From Prevotella sp. MA2016 (lineage in GTDB: Bacteria > Bacteroidota > Bacteroidia > Bacteroidales > Bacteroidaceae), in assembly GCF_000619825.1 (NCBI RefSeq), contig NZ_KK211036.1, forward strand, positions 62,001 to 126,000: a DNA stretch of 64,000 bases. The letters run 5' to 3'. Positions 32,901 to 41,333 of the stretch are shown here, piece after piece. Position 1 is the stretch's first letter. Each line of letters opens with the position of its first letter. The notes beneath the pieces were generated by a model, which ran no database searches, was not told the DNA's origin, and was given only the letters and a program-made list of their open reading frames with translations. Both the position numbers and the translations under genes were made by a program.

Positions 32901-34041
32901 AAGAAAAATCATGTTCTATTGGAGATTTGTCGGCCTCTGTTCCCATCCAAGGAATGTCGTGCAGATTCCCTGCCATAGCATATGAGAGTCCTTGATGGGT
33001 AAACGTCTGTGGCAAATAATAATGTGCATCCACAATCATATTCCAGTCGTCGGGAAATTCCAATAGGCCGATAGTCCAGTGTTGCCCCAGACTAGGGGTG
33101 CCAACTAGAATAGTCTTTCCAGAGTTCTGCTCACGGATAATCCGAGTAACCCTTGCCACCACTCTATTCCACAGAGCAGGAGCTAATGCAAGACTTGGTT
33201 CGTTCATCAATTCAAAAAAGACATTCTGGTCAGGATAATCTTTATAATGAGCTGAAATCTGGTTCCATATACTACAAAGCCGCTCAATGTTGGGCTCTGT
33301 TTCCAAATCCTGAGGTCCAAGATTAAATGACAAACCGGGATAGTAGTGATTATCTAAAATGACAGCTAAGTCATTATGCAAACATTCTTTCACGATGTTA
33401 TCCACAGCCTCGAAGAAATCTGGATCGATGGTATAAGGAGCCTCTTTGGAAACATGGTCGGCCCAGCGGATGGGAATGCGTATGCTTTGGAAACCTGCAT
33501 CGGCAATACCTTTGATGCTTCCAGCTTTTAAAGGGGTGCCGTTGGAGTTGCCATCCAGTACTGCGTTGAGATTGATTCCTACTCCCAAACGTCTGTTGCG
33601 TTCAAAGGCTATATGAGCTTTTGCAGGAACCTGAACGGGAGCAGTAGCTTTGTCTATGACCGCTTTGTCACGTGAGAGAGTCAGGTGCGTAGCAGCAGGA
33701 TTTCCTTCACCGTCGGCAAAGGATTGGAGAGGCTTGACTTGTCCTGCAGCGCCAAAGACTAATAACAGATCAAGTGTTCCATCCTTGATCGTATAGAGTC
33801 CTTCGCCCGCCATTCCGGGTCCGACATCAGATACAGAAATTCTGCCATTACCTGATAGTGAATAGCTGCAAGTCATATTCATAGAAGAAAATGACTCAGC
33901 AGCCAACTGGAGTTTGTCAGTGAAAGACACGGTCACAGGTGACCCGCAATAGAGTCCATACCAGAAGCCAGAAAGTCTTTCCGTAGAAAAACCATGGGTG
34001 CTTAGCAGTAAGCACGTCAGAAAATAATAGAATCTTTTCAT
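29944..34041 (-). CDS. Bifunctional glycoside hydrolase: GH5-like domain fused to GH106-like (alpha-L-rhamnosidase) domain
   Basis: The 1365-residue exported protein has a signal peptide (1-19) and a small N-terminal beta domain (about 22-130). A GH5 TIM barrel follows (about 145-455) with the acid/base in FFELMNEP (E281) and the nucleophile in CIGEYGV (E397). A second catalytic region starts at about 468 with APSVRWWWPGNDVDNTELKR and GGVEIQPFALVVP, the opening of GH106 rhamnosidase-like enzymes, and runs to about 1130. A galactose-binding-like beta sandwich closes the protein (about 1220-1365). It would cleave a complex rhamnose-containing glycan. It lies 7 bp after a TolC gene and appears co-transcribed with an RND pump. 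Confidence 0.85.
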   Translation of the reverse strand: MKRFYYFLTCLLLSTHGFSTERLSGFWYGLYCGSPVTVSFTDKLQLAAESFSSMNMTCSYSLSGNGRISVSDVGPGMAGEGLYTIKDGTLDLLLVFGAAGQVKPLQSFADGEGNPAATHLTLSRDKAVIDKATAPVQVPAKAHIAFERNRRLGVGINLNAVLDGNSNGTPLKAGSIKGIADAGFQSIRIPIRWADHVSKEAPYTIDPDFFEAVDNIVKECLHNDLAVILDNHYYPGLSFNLGPQDLETEPNIERLCSIWNQISAHYKDYPDQNVFFELMNEPSLALAPALWNRVVARVTRIIREQNSGKTILVGTPSLGQHWTIGLLEFPDDWNMIVDAHYYLPQTFTHQGLSYAMAGNLHDIPWMGTEADKSPIEHDFSFLARWSQRTGRPVCIGEYGVCANADDASRTRYVAFIRSLIEQYGMSSHYWTYHRDIFQAFDEQTGQWNDSLLKALNLPARKEEKGSFQASQFLNPDLKYAPSVRWWWPGNDVDNTELKRELELFASNHIGGVEIQPFALVVPMPEERVGAIMSFDSDAYYEHLSTVMATAAKLGMTVDMTNGSGWPAASPAITEAEENRSLQFGLTIIPETGGTVAIPRSKRKDSKFATLIGLLEAQVKENENGPWQIKDVKELPHTDTTVTFSPAKVEKGWQRSLIALWSVPSQEINMITARPDGGKVIDHFDSIVVQKTYDHYFGARSGLTPFYGKPFRSIFNDSYEFKVDRHITADFRDVFLHNRGYDPLPWMPANIWYGYNNMYDPGKKYAEFSFDDVDTRLRYDYDLTVSDLVRMHLLKGSSHWTKERGLLHKTQPYGLPMDYMGAAGDADIPETENMIFGGGSEGGLKMISSGAMLYNKPLVSAESGVHINRALMVTPQKLRSTADKLLSCGVNQIIWHGSPYKYEVGGIPWQPFYNSMIGVNFSSDLYEENVFWNELADVNQYVQRAQYLMRKGKAEADILVYYPFLEYSSSVKNPEEILYYGMLPETEPGADNEQKVSEDAVSKWQSAVWPILNELERRGLTWSWVNDESLQEMTATPDGRLHIRGNSYGGLVLFNLPWIQMQTAQNLQQQSTANLLIIGDLPVKQPSFKDYAKNDKETAKLMKKVASGKHVCNSIHNWVVSTPLTTLAGGERVRTARRRISDNELVQLYWNVDNRWKEISIQAVAAPYAYWFDAEDGSVTTVDRTSSGEIKGMLPPLSTRFLYITNSPIQEAKAPQPTPSTTKDSKTIEWGQWALQIGEQIIRDAQLADWRNIPQLADSCGESVYTTRFSLEKTATKYVLDLGDVYYTAEVYINGKAVGKRSWKPFRFDITDYVQSGENAIEIRVKASDYNTKVLRGREGDATFSSIANSGRIANGLKGPVQIFAE

Positions 34042-34048
34042 AGTTGTT

Positions 34049-35386
34049 TTATTTTTGTCCTGTTGCTTGTTTGTATTCTAAAAGCCGTAGTTGCATATCC
34101 GCATAGGCATCTGTACGGCGGTCGAGAGATTGCTGATAGAGCATCTGAGCTTCGAGTAAGTCGCTCGTCTTAGAGATACCTGCTTTGTAATAGTTGCGAT
34201 TAAGGCGCAGGTTTTCCTCAGACTGTTCGATACTATGCTGAGCTAGGAGTAACTGTTGATACGACTCTTCCAACCCATTCCAGGCATTTTGCATACGGAT
34301 CTGTAGCTGTTGGGCATTATCCTCTAACTGTTCTACAGCTTTCTGGTGCTCTATCTTGCGGCGCTTGATGGTATGAGAACCGCCCCACCAGTCGGAGATG
34401 GGCACACTAACGGTAGCAAACACCATCCCGAACGAGTGATTATTATTAAGCATATTGTGGTAGTTATAGCCTGCGCCGACAGCAACTGATGGCAGGTTCT
34501 GACCAACGGCCAGTTTCTTTTGTAGATTAGCAGCTTCCACCTGCTTGTCAAGCAGCTGATATTCTGCAGTTCCCAATAGTGCCTGACGATGGTCTTGTTT
34601 GGAAACCAGTGGTGAAGTAACGTCGGACTGATAAGATATGACGAATGATGTATCTCGCAGGCCACAATACTGCGACAACAACAGACGGACAATGGAGATG
34701 CCGTTATTCAGTTTCAGTCGCTGACTTTGGATGTCGTTCTGACGTAGCTGTACCTGCAGCAAGTCGTTGGGCATGATCAAACCAGCACGCACAGCCACAT
34801 CTACATCTTTGTGAATACCGGCCAACAGGGTATCTACAGCCTCGATGGTCTTCATCTTCTCCTGCATCGAGACCAACTGCCAGAAATATTGTTCGGCAAT
34901 CTTCTCCACCTCGTTTTCCGACAACTGCAACTGCAAGCGGCTCACGTCCTCACCAACTTTAGCGAGTTTATTGCCGTTGATGATCTGACCACCCGCAAAT
35001 ACAGGCTGCACGGCCATGAGCGAGCCGAGAGTACCATTCTTCATCATCGAGATGCTGACGGGGTTCCCCAAGGCCGCCAGGGCCTCTTGGGGCAACGACT
35101 GAGCCAAAGCCGCCCCCAACTCGGGCGAAATACCCGCTGAAGGGTTGATAGTGGTTTGTGCCATACCTTTATTGGCATTGAACCAAAGACCAGTACCACT
35201 CACACTGGGGAAATACTTGGTAAATGCCTCCTTGCGTTGCTGGCGGGCTGCATCGATGTTGTATTTGGCACTGCGGATAGCGATATTGTTATGCAGGGCA
35301 GAATCTTTTATCTGCTCCAATGTGTAGGTCTGTGCCGAGGCAGAGAGTGCACAGCCCAAAGCTATCAGTAATAATATCTTTTTCAT
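34049..35386 (-). CDS. TolC-family outer-membrane efflux protein of the RND pump
   Basis: The start is ATG 35386 (MKKILLLIALGCALSASAQ), a signal peptide directly after the RND stop. The longer open frame overlaps the RND gene. The 445-residue mature protein has the two helical OEP repeats (for instance YYKAGISKTSDLLEAQMLYQQ). It is the third gene of the adaptor-RND-TolC unit and is followed by the GH5-GH106 gene. Confidence 0.92.
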   Translation of the reverse strand: MKKILLLIALGCALSASAQTYTLEQIKDSALHNNIAIRSAKYNIDAARQQRKEAFTKYFPSVSGTGLWFNANKGMAQTTINPSAGISPELGAALAQSLPQEALAALGNPVSISMMKNGTLGSLMAVQPVFAGGQIINGNKLAKVGEDVSRLQLQLSENEVEKIAEQYFWQLVSMQEKMKTIEAVDTLLAGIHKDVDVAVRAGLIMPNDLLQVQLRQNDIQSQRLKLNNGISIVRLLLSQYCGLRDTSFVISYQSDVTSPLVSKQDHRQALLGTAEYQLLDKQVEAANLQKKLAVGQNLPSVAVGAGYNYHNMLNNNHSFGMVFATVSVPISDWWGGSHTIKRRKIEHQKAVEQLEDNAQQLQIRMQNAWNGLEESYQQLLLAQHSIEQSEENLRLNRNYYKAGISKTSDLLEAQMLYQQSLDRRTDAYADMQLRLLEYKQATGQK

Positions 35387-35388
35387 AA

Positions 35389-38300
35389 TTACTTTGTAGA
35401 AACTTTCCAATAAATAACGGGGAGCATAGTAACCACCATGATAAGCGAGCCGATACCACCAGCGAAGATGGTGACACCAACTGGCATCCAGAATGAACTT
35501 TGGGCAATAATCATCGGCACCACACCAACGGCAGTGGTGGCTGTGGTGAGGAAGATAGGTACCATACGTCGCTTGCCGGCTTCGTAAGCAGCCTGACGGA
35601 CGGCATTGTTATATCCCTGGCGGTCCACTGTCCAGTCGCCATGCTCTGCCACATATTTCTTAATCAAGTCGATGGCATGCTCAAAGATGAGAATCTCGTT
35701 ACGCATAATCATTCCCATCAGGGTGATGAGTCCGAAGATAGAGGTCAGTCCTAAGGCGCGGTTCATCAGTCCCAGACCGATGAGTGCACCAGGAATCATC
35801 AGAGCCAAGGCAGCCATACAGACAGTAGTCACGCCATACTTCCTGAAATTGAATAATAGGAAGAAGAACACGATAATCATCGCAATGGTAATACCACCGA
35901 TAATCTGCGGCATAGCCTCGTCACCGTATTCAATCTCGCCACCCACCTCAGTACGCACACCTTGTGGCAGCAGGATTTCCTCCTGCATGATGCGGGCTAT
36001 CTCTTTTTCAATAGGAGCGGTATAGACTCCCTGGGCAAACTGAGCTGTCACTGTGATGCAGCGTTCGCCGCCACGATGCATGATGCGGCTCTCACTCCAC
36101 TTGGGAGCGACTTTGGCAATCTGTCGCAGAGGCACAGTAGAATTGGTGCTGTGCAGACCTCCTGATACAAGCGATGCAGGCGATGCAATGCCCAGATTGG
36201 CCACATCCGAGAAGGTCATATCGGTATCGTCCTTCACCACAATAGGCAGTTCGTAGTTATCCTCCCAGATCTGTCCTACACGCAGGTCGCTTGACGTGGC
36301 ACTCAGAGCCAGCTGGGCGGTAGTGCGTGTAATACCTAATTGAGCAGAGGTTACAGGATCGAGTTCTACGTTGATGATGGGATAAGGCTGCAGATAGTCG
36401 GTATGTACCCACTCCAGTTCCGGCATCTGGCGCATACGCTCCATCAGCCGTTCTGCCACCACATGCAGTGAGTCGAGATTGTCGCCATAAAAACGATACT
36501 CCAATTCACTCACTTCTAGATAGTCTAGGCGTTTGAACTTCACATAGGCATTGGGGAACGCCTCACTCAGTTGTGGCTGATATTGGGCCAGAAGGTCGAG
36601 CGTAGCTTTGTCGCTCTGAGTATTCACAATGAACTGTGCATAGTTATTACCCGCCATCTGAGGTGCGTAGGCATCCATGAATCGGGGCGATGAACAGCCT
36701 ATGAAACCTGTTATGCCTGTGATACGCTCATCCTTCTCAAGCACGTGCTGTACCGAGTCGGCAATCAGCTCTGTTTCTGCCAGTCCCTTACCATCGGGTA
36801 GGAATATCTCTACGGCAAACTGGTCGCGGTCTGCGTATGGGAAGAGACGTATCTTCAGCGTGGGAGCTATCAGTGTTGAGAGCAGAATGACGGCGATGCC
36901 ACCACCGATGGTTAGCCACGGGTTGGCAAAAGTCCAATCTAACACCTTATTATATGTACTCTGCACCCATTTGGTTATTTTGTTGCCATCGGTACTTACC
37001 TTATCAGGCTTGATGATGCGTGTCTCGAGGAATGGAATGACCGTGACAGCCAGTACCAATGACACCATCAGGTTGATGGTAATCGTGACGGGGAAATCCT
37101 CCAGACAATCGTGGAACATGCCCTTCATCGTGATGAGGAATGGATAGAAGATGGCACAGATGCAGATGGTAGCCAAGAACATAGGCATGAAATACTGGCG
37201 GGCCGACTCAATGGCAGCATCAAAGGGCTTGAAGCCTTTGCCCAGATACTCCAGATAGCCATCGATGACTACAATCGAATTATCTACAATCATTCCCAAC
37301 ACTACAATCAGTGCCGCCAGCGTCACGATGTTCAGTTCGATACCCATCATATACATCACAGCCACACTCACAAAGGTGCTTAGCGGAATGGTGATAGCTG
37401 CCACGATGGCCGAACGGATGGGGAACAGTACCATCATCACCAGAATAATGATAGCCATCGAGATGAGCAAGTCGCGCAGGAAGTCGCTCACGCTCTTCGC
37501 CACCACTTTGGGTTTATCAGCTATGCGGGTCACGCTTACATCCTCGGGCAGTTCGTTCTCTCTGAAATTTTTCAGCACCCGATCAACCTCCTGACCATAC
37601 TGCACCACATTATTACCTGGTGTCATCTCCATCGACAGCAATACACAGGGGTGTCCATCCTGCTCAATACGACTCGACATCGGTTCGTATTCACGCACCA
37701 CACGGGCCACATCACGAACACGTACCACCTTACCCGTTGCTGGGTCAGAGAAGATGATCTGGTTGGCTATCTCTTCTTCGCTGTTCTCCTGAGCCTCCAC
37801 GTGGATGGGTATCTGCTGGTCATCATCGCTGATATTGCCACTCATCGTGGTGATACCCTGAGCCTGCAGACGCGAAAAGAGCATCTGTTGACCTATACCA
37901 TAGGCTTGCAGGCGCTGGCGGTCTATATAAAGACTGATCTGCTCTTTCTGCTCGCCGAAGAGTTTTACATTTGCCACCGACGGGATGCGACGCAGGCGGT
38001 CGCTCAAATCATCGCTGTATTGTTTCAACTCGCGGTAGCTGCGCTGGTCGCTCTCGATGGCGATAAGCAGCGCCGAGGTGTTTCCAAAATCATCGTTCAC
38101 CACGATAGCCAGCACACCACTGGGCAACTGCGCCTTAAAGCCATTCAGACCGTGTTTTATCTTCGACCACACCTCGTCTTTGTTGTTCACATCATCGTTC
38201 AGTTTCACCATCACGATACACATGCCATTCTGACTCTGCGTAGTGGTCTTCTTGCGATTCACCTCGCCAAAGGTAAACAGATAGCGCTCCAAAGGGCGGG

Positions 38301-38502
38301 CCACCTGCTGCTCAACCTCTTCTGACGTAGCACCTGAATATACCGCCACTACCACACCTTGTCGGATGGTGGCATGTGGAAATTCGTCTTTCGGCATGAT
38401 ATACATGCCATAGATGCCCATCACAAACAGAATGCCTACGATGAGCAATGATATTGAGTAATGCTCCAACGGCCATCGGAGCCAGTTAGTCCTATTTCCC
38501 AT
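35389..38502 (-). CDS. RND-family efflux pump inner-membrane subunit (AcrB/MdtB class)
   Basis: The 1037-residue protein has the RND layout: one helix at about 15-35, a periplasmic porter domain with GATSEEVEQQVARPLE, a central six-helix block, a second periplasmic domain and a final block. The transmembrane core has LAALIVVLGMIVDNSIVVIDGYLE, with the Asp used by proton-driven pumps of the hydrophobe/amphiphile class, and FGLITLMGMIMRNEILIFEHAIDL in the second half. It lies between a lipoprotein adaptor and a TolC gene. The substrate is unknown. Confidence 0.93.
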   Translation of the reverse strand: MGNRTNWLRWPLEHYSISLLIVGILFVMGIYGMYIMPKDEFPHATIRQGVVVAVYSGATSEEVEQQVARPLERYLFTFGEVNRKKTTTQSQNGMCIVMVKLNDDVNNKDEVWSKIKHGLNGFKAQLPSGVLAIVVNDDFGNTSALLIAIESDQRSYRELKQYSDDLSDRLRRIPSVANVKLFGEQKEQISLYIDRQRLQAYGIGQQMLFSRLQAQGITTMSGNISDDDQQIPIHVEAQENSEEEIANQIIFSDPATGKVVRVRDVARVVREYEPMSSRIEQDGHPCVLLSMEMTPGNNVVQYGQEVDRVLKNFRENELPEDVSVTRIADKPKVVAKSVSDFLRDLLISMAIIILVMMVLFPIRSAIVAAITIPLSTFVSVAVMYMMGIELNIVTLAALIVVLGMIVDNSIVVIDGYLEYLGKGFKPFDAAIESARQYFMPMFLATICICAIFYPFLITMKGMFHDCLEDFPVTITINLMVSLVLAVTVIPFLETRIIKPDKVSTDGNKITKWVQSTYNKVLDWTFANPWLTIGGGIAVILLSTLIAPTLKIRLFPYADRDQFAVEIFLPDGKGLAETELIADSVQHVLEKDERITGITGFIGCSSPRFMDAYAPQMAGNNYAQFIVNTQSDKATLDLLAQYQPQLSEAFPNAYVKFKRLDYLEVSELEYRFYGDNLDSLHVVAERLMERMRQMPELEWVHTDYLQPYPIINVELDPVTSAQLGITRTTAQLALSATSSDLRVGQIWEDNYELPIVVKDDTDMTFSDVANLGIASPASLVSGGLHSTNSTVPLRQIAKVAPKWSESRIMHRGGERCITVTAQFAQGVYTAPIEKEIARIMQEEILLPQGVRTEVGGEIEYGDEAMPQIIGGITIAMIIVFFFLLFNFRKYGVTTVCMAALALMIPGALIGLGLMNRALGLTSIFGLITLMGMIMRNEILIFEHAIDLIKKYVAEHGDWTVDRQGYNNAVRQAAYEAGKRRMVPIFLTTATTAVGVVPMIIAQSSFWMPVGVTIFAGGIGSLIMVVTMLPVIYWKVSTK

Positions 38503-38503
38503 A

Positions 38504-39529
38504 TTAATACACTACTTTGGTTCCTTCACTCAGTTTCTGATACCCCTCGGTAGCTATACGGTCGCCCATATTCAGCCCGTCGATGACCCTCACAAAATTA
38601 CCTTGTGGCTGACCGATAGTAACAGTTGTGCGATGAGCCGTGCTGTCCTTGCCAACCGTCCAGACAAACAAGTTGCCGTCTGACTTTCTCTGTACTGCCG
38701 TTACAGGAACCATTTTACCACCATCTGCCTGCGAGCCATCAGATAAAAAACGCACATTTGCCACCATCCCTGGCAGCAGCTTGCGGTCACTATTTGCTAC
38801 ATTTATTCTTATATCGTACGTATGCGTGAGGGCATCGGCCTGCACGCCCTTCTCTATCTGTCCTCCCTGATAACTGCCATTGATGGCTTCAATCTGGATA
38901 CTCGTTGGCGTATGGGCATTGATACCGCCAACTTCAGCTTCTGGTACTGCCACTTTTACCTTTACCGATGAGATATCAAGGATATTCACAATAGCCTGCG
39001 AGGGCATGGCTGTTTCACCCGCCTCAATCAGTTTCTTACCGATGACGCCACTAACAGGCGCTACCAACCGGCAATCGGCGAGATTCTTTTTGGCTACCTC
39101 CAGCTGCGATTTGGCCTGAGCTACCTTGCTCTGTATCTCTACCCACTGCACCTCGGGCAGCGAGCCGTTGTCGTGCAGCATCTTGTAGCGTGCCAATGCA
39201 TCATTGACCTGCGTCATCTGCGCCTCGGCACCACTCAGCAGATTGCGGGCCTGAGTGTCGTCCATCTCTGCCAGCAACTGACCTTTGCCTACAGCCTGGC
39301 CTTCGCGCACCAATACACGCTTAACTACCCCCATCCCTGTAAAACTAACTGCGGTAGCCTTGCTTTCTTCCACCATACCCACATACGTCTGAGCATTATC
39401 CACCATATTGGTCGATACTACCTGTGTTTTCACTCTCGTCGGAGCCTTCATGCTCGATTTTGCCCCTTGCTGTTGGCAAGAACTGCCCAGTAATATGACT
39501 GATAGCAGTATCAAATAATCTTTTTTCAT
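38504..39529 (-). CDS. RND periplasmic adaptor lipoprotein (MFP/HlyD family)
   Basis: The start is ATG 39529 (MKKDYLILLSVILLGSSC), which gives a proper lipobox; the promoter box at 39553-39560 lies upstream. The 341-residue mature protein has two lipoyl half-motifs (VLVREGQAVGKGQLLAEMDD and LVAPVSGVIGKKLIEAGE), a short hairpin coiled coil and a beta-barrel region. It joins the RND and TolC parts, and its stop is one base from the RND start. Confidence 0.92.
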   Translation of the reverse strand: MKKDYLILLSVILLGSSCQQQGAKSSMKAPTRVKTQVVSTNMVDNAQTYVGMVEESKATAVSFTGMGVVKRVLVREGQAVGKGQLLAEMDDTQARNLLSGAEAQMTQVNDALARYKMLHDNGSLPEVQWVEIQSKVAQAKSQLEVAKKNLADCRLVAPVSGVIGKKLIEAGETAMPSQAIVNILDISSVKVKVAVPEAEVGGINAHTPTSIQIEAINGSYQGGQIEKGVQADALTHTYDIRINVANSDRKLLPGMVANVRFLSDGSQADGGKMVPVTAVQRKSDGNLFVWTVGKDSTAHRTTVTIGQPQGNFVRVIDGLNMGDRIATEGYQKLSEGTKVVY

Positions 39530-39552
39530 ACTCAATTGTTTTATTTTGAGTG

Positions 39553-39628
39553 CAAAATTAATCCCAAATCGCCTATCATTCATGTTTGATTTCGCTTCAT
39601 ATCTTACCGATTTGGCATCATGATGTCA
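39553..39628. promoter_or_regulatory. Regulatory region between the RND operon and its AraC gene
   Basis: The reverse strand carries TAATTTTG (39553-39560) followed by CACTC for the efflux operon. A near-palindrome with core CATCATGATG lies at 39611-39628 and is a candidate operator for the divergent AraC protein. Confidence 0.55.
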
Positions 39629-39679
39629 AAAAAAACAATATTGATACCAAATAAGACATTAAAATTGAAAAATATTAAG

Positions 39680-39687
39680 TACTTTTG
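39680..39687 (+). promoter_or_regulatory. -7 box of the RND-linked AraC gene
   Basis: TACTTTTG ends only 4 bp before the preferred ATG at 39692. If the box is real, the mRNA would be almost leaderless or the true start lies elsewhere. Confidence 0.45.
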
Positions 39688-39691
39688 CAAC

Positions 39692-40600
39692 ATGAAACAG
39701 CATGAAGAAGTAACATTTCAGACATTAGCTAACAATGAGGATATCCAGATTGGCTATTCCGACAACGATATTGTGGTTGTTGACAGTATTCAGCAATTTA
39801 CCGAAATCAATACAGCCCATGTGGCCATGAATACTGTCGTCATCTGCACCAATGGCAAGATACAGGCTCAGATGAATGGCATACAAATGGAACTCCATAA
39901 AAATCAGGTGGCCATCGTCCCCCAGAACGTCACGGTGACCGATGTAATGGTCAGCCCTGACTTCAACCTGAAGGCTATGTTTCTCACCAACCGCATCCTT
40001 CAGAGTTTTCTGCGCGAGAAAATGAACATCTGGAACGACATGATGTACATACATCGCCACCATATCGTCACCATGGACGAGGACGAGATTCTTTTCTACA
40101 CCCACTTCTACGACATGCTGACACTGGCTATTACCAAGGGGAAAGACTACCCATTACATACCGATGTCATACAGTCGCTGCTACGTTCGGCCATTCTCGG
40201 GCTCTGCGGTCGGATGAAACAGATGTTATCATCAGAAACAAGCCTGGATAACTCTGCCACTATGCATGATAACGAGAAGATGACGTCGAAAGTCCACTTC
40301 CAGCATTTTCTTGACTTGCTGCACTCCAACGATGTGAAACGTCACACGGTAGAAGCTTATGCCAGCGAGCTGTGCATCTCGCCTAAATACCTCACGGCCC
40401 TCTGCAAGAAGAATTCTGGCAAGACCGCCAACGAGTGGATTACGGAACATGTGTTGGAGGATATTCGTTACTACTTGCGACAGACAGATCTCAGTATCAA
40501 ACAAATTTGTGAAAAGCTCGCTTTTCCCAACCCCTCTTTCTTTGGTAAATACGTGAAAGATCATTTCGGCATGACGCCATTGGAATTAAGAAACAGTTAA
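39692..40600 (+). CDS. AraC-family transcriptional regulator of the RND/GH operon
   Basis: The preferred start is ATG 39692 (MKQHEEVTFQTLANNED), although an upstream ATG at 39620 is in frame. The 302-residue protein has a cupin-like sensor domain (about 50-90) and a C-terminal AraC DNA-binding domain (AYASELCISPKYLTALCKKNSG, then KLAFPNPSFFGKYVKDHFGMTPLELR). It is transcribed away from the RND operon and is its probable regulator. Confidence 0.88.
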   Translation: MKQHEEVTFQTLANNEDIQIGYSDNDIVVVDSIQQFTEINTAHVAMNTVVICTNGKIQAQMNGIQMELHKNQVAIVPQNVTVTDVMVSPDFNLKAMFLTNRILQSFLREKMNIWNDMMYIHRHHIVTMDEDEILFYTHFYDMLTLAITKGKDYPLHTDVIQSLLRSAILGLCGRMKQMLSSETSLDNSATMHDNEKMTSKVHFQHFLDLLHSNDVKRHTVEAYASELCISPKYLTALCKKNSGKTANEWITEHVLEDIRYYLRQTDLSIKQICEKLAFPNPSFFGKYVKDHFGMTPLELRNS

Positions 40601-40756
40601 ATCAAATTTCCTAAACTATTTAAATTTTATGAATACAAAAACGATGTAAGCCATTGCCTTTATAGTTTTAACGAGTTACTACTGAATGTCACCACGGGGG
40701 ACAAAAAACATCTTTCGGGGGACAAAAAAAGGCAAAAATCTGCAAATATGACTGCC
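40601..40756. other. Non-coding stretch with GGGGGACA and CTGCAAAT motifs
   Basis: No gene is supported. It contains two GGGGGACAAAA units (about 40695-40727) and AAAATCTGCAAATATGACTGCCG (about 40734-40756), which resembles several sites in the repeat-rich region at 54.6-55.0 kb, notably 54929-54952. Confidence 0.6.
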
Positions 40757-40910
40757 GTTTCTGCTTTCGTGAGTCGATGAAATTAGGTTGCAAAGGTAAC
40801 TGTTGTTCCTTCATCTACCCAAGGTGATCCAATGGTATGCCTCAAAATCTCCACACCATACGGGTTGTATTTGGAGCCATAACCTTGTGCTGATGGTCAC
40901 AACACCTTGT
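40757..40910. repeat. Dispersed 154-bp repeat, left copy
   Basis: This copy matches 55478-55630 over its whole length in direct orientation, with about a dozen substitutions and one single-base gap. The inner part of both ends is identical (roughly 40780-40822 and 40865-40910), while the centre differs more. The right end coincides exactly with the point where the sigma-factor homology at 40911 begins. On the reverse strand the element carries a TACCTTTG promoter box (about 40791-40798) and a 36-residue open stretch ending GTTVTFAT, so it may be the tail of a lost gene. Confidence 0.85.
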
Positions 40911-41124
40911 ACTGCTTGGCAACGGAGACAACGAAACGGAGATTCGCAGTCACCAATTTATTCTTTGCTTCTTCTCCTTTCTTTCCGCCCTTCCTGATAA
41001 TCTGGGCTAATTCGACCTCCTGATCTGGGGTGATCATAGGTATACGGTTTATCTCTACAAGGTACTTGTCAAGTGACTCTTCAGAACGATTGGTGTAATT
41101 CTTGTTAATCTTAAACTGTTTCAT
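40897..41124 (-). pseudogene. Truncated RpoD-like sigma factor, N-terminal 70 residues only
   Basis: The start ATG at 41124 gives MKQFKINKNYTNRSEESLDK followed by YLVEINRIPMITPDQEVELAQ and LVTANLRFVVSVAKQY, the region 1.2 and early region 2 of the Bacteroidota primary sigma factor. Homology stops at KQY, exactly where the 154-bp repeat begins, and a stop follows three codons later. Regions 2.2-4 are missing, so it cannot act as a sigma factor. It is most likely a second, truncated copy or a recombination scar. The real rpoD must lie elsewhere. Confidence 0.85.
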
Positions 41125-41292
41125 TAGCACATTTTTTTATAATTGTTTTCATGCACAAATATATGAATCTCTTTTTCTATAATATAGTTGATAATATGTA
41201 TAAATTCAAAATTACGCATGCAGGGAAGGTGGAAAGAAGCAATAATAATGTGAAAATCGCAAAAAATCCAATGTCATTCGAAAAATAATTGT

Positions 41293-41300
41293 TATTTTTG
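41293..41300 (+). promoter_or_regulatory. -7 box for the GH35 gene
   Basis: TATTTTTG followed by TGG, 34-41 bp upstream of the ATG at 41334, matches the Bacteroidota -7 consensus. Confidence 0.5.
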
Positions 41301-41333
41301 TGGCATAAAATAATCAGCAGACTTTTAGATGAT

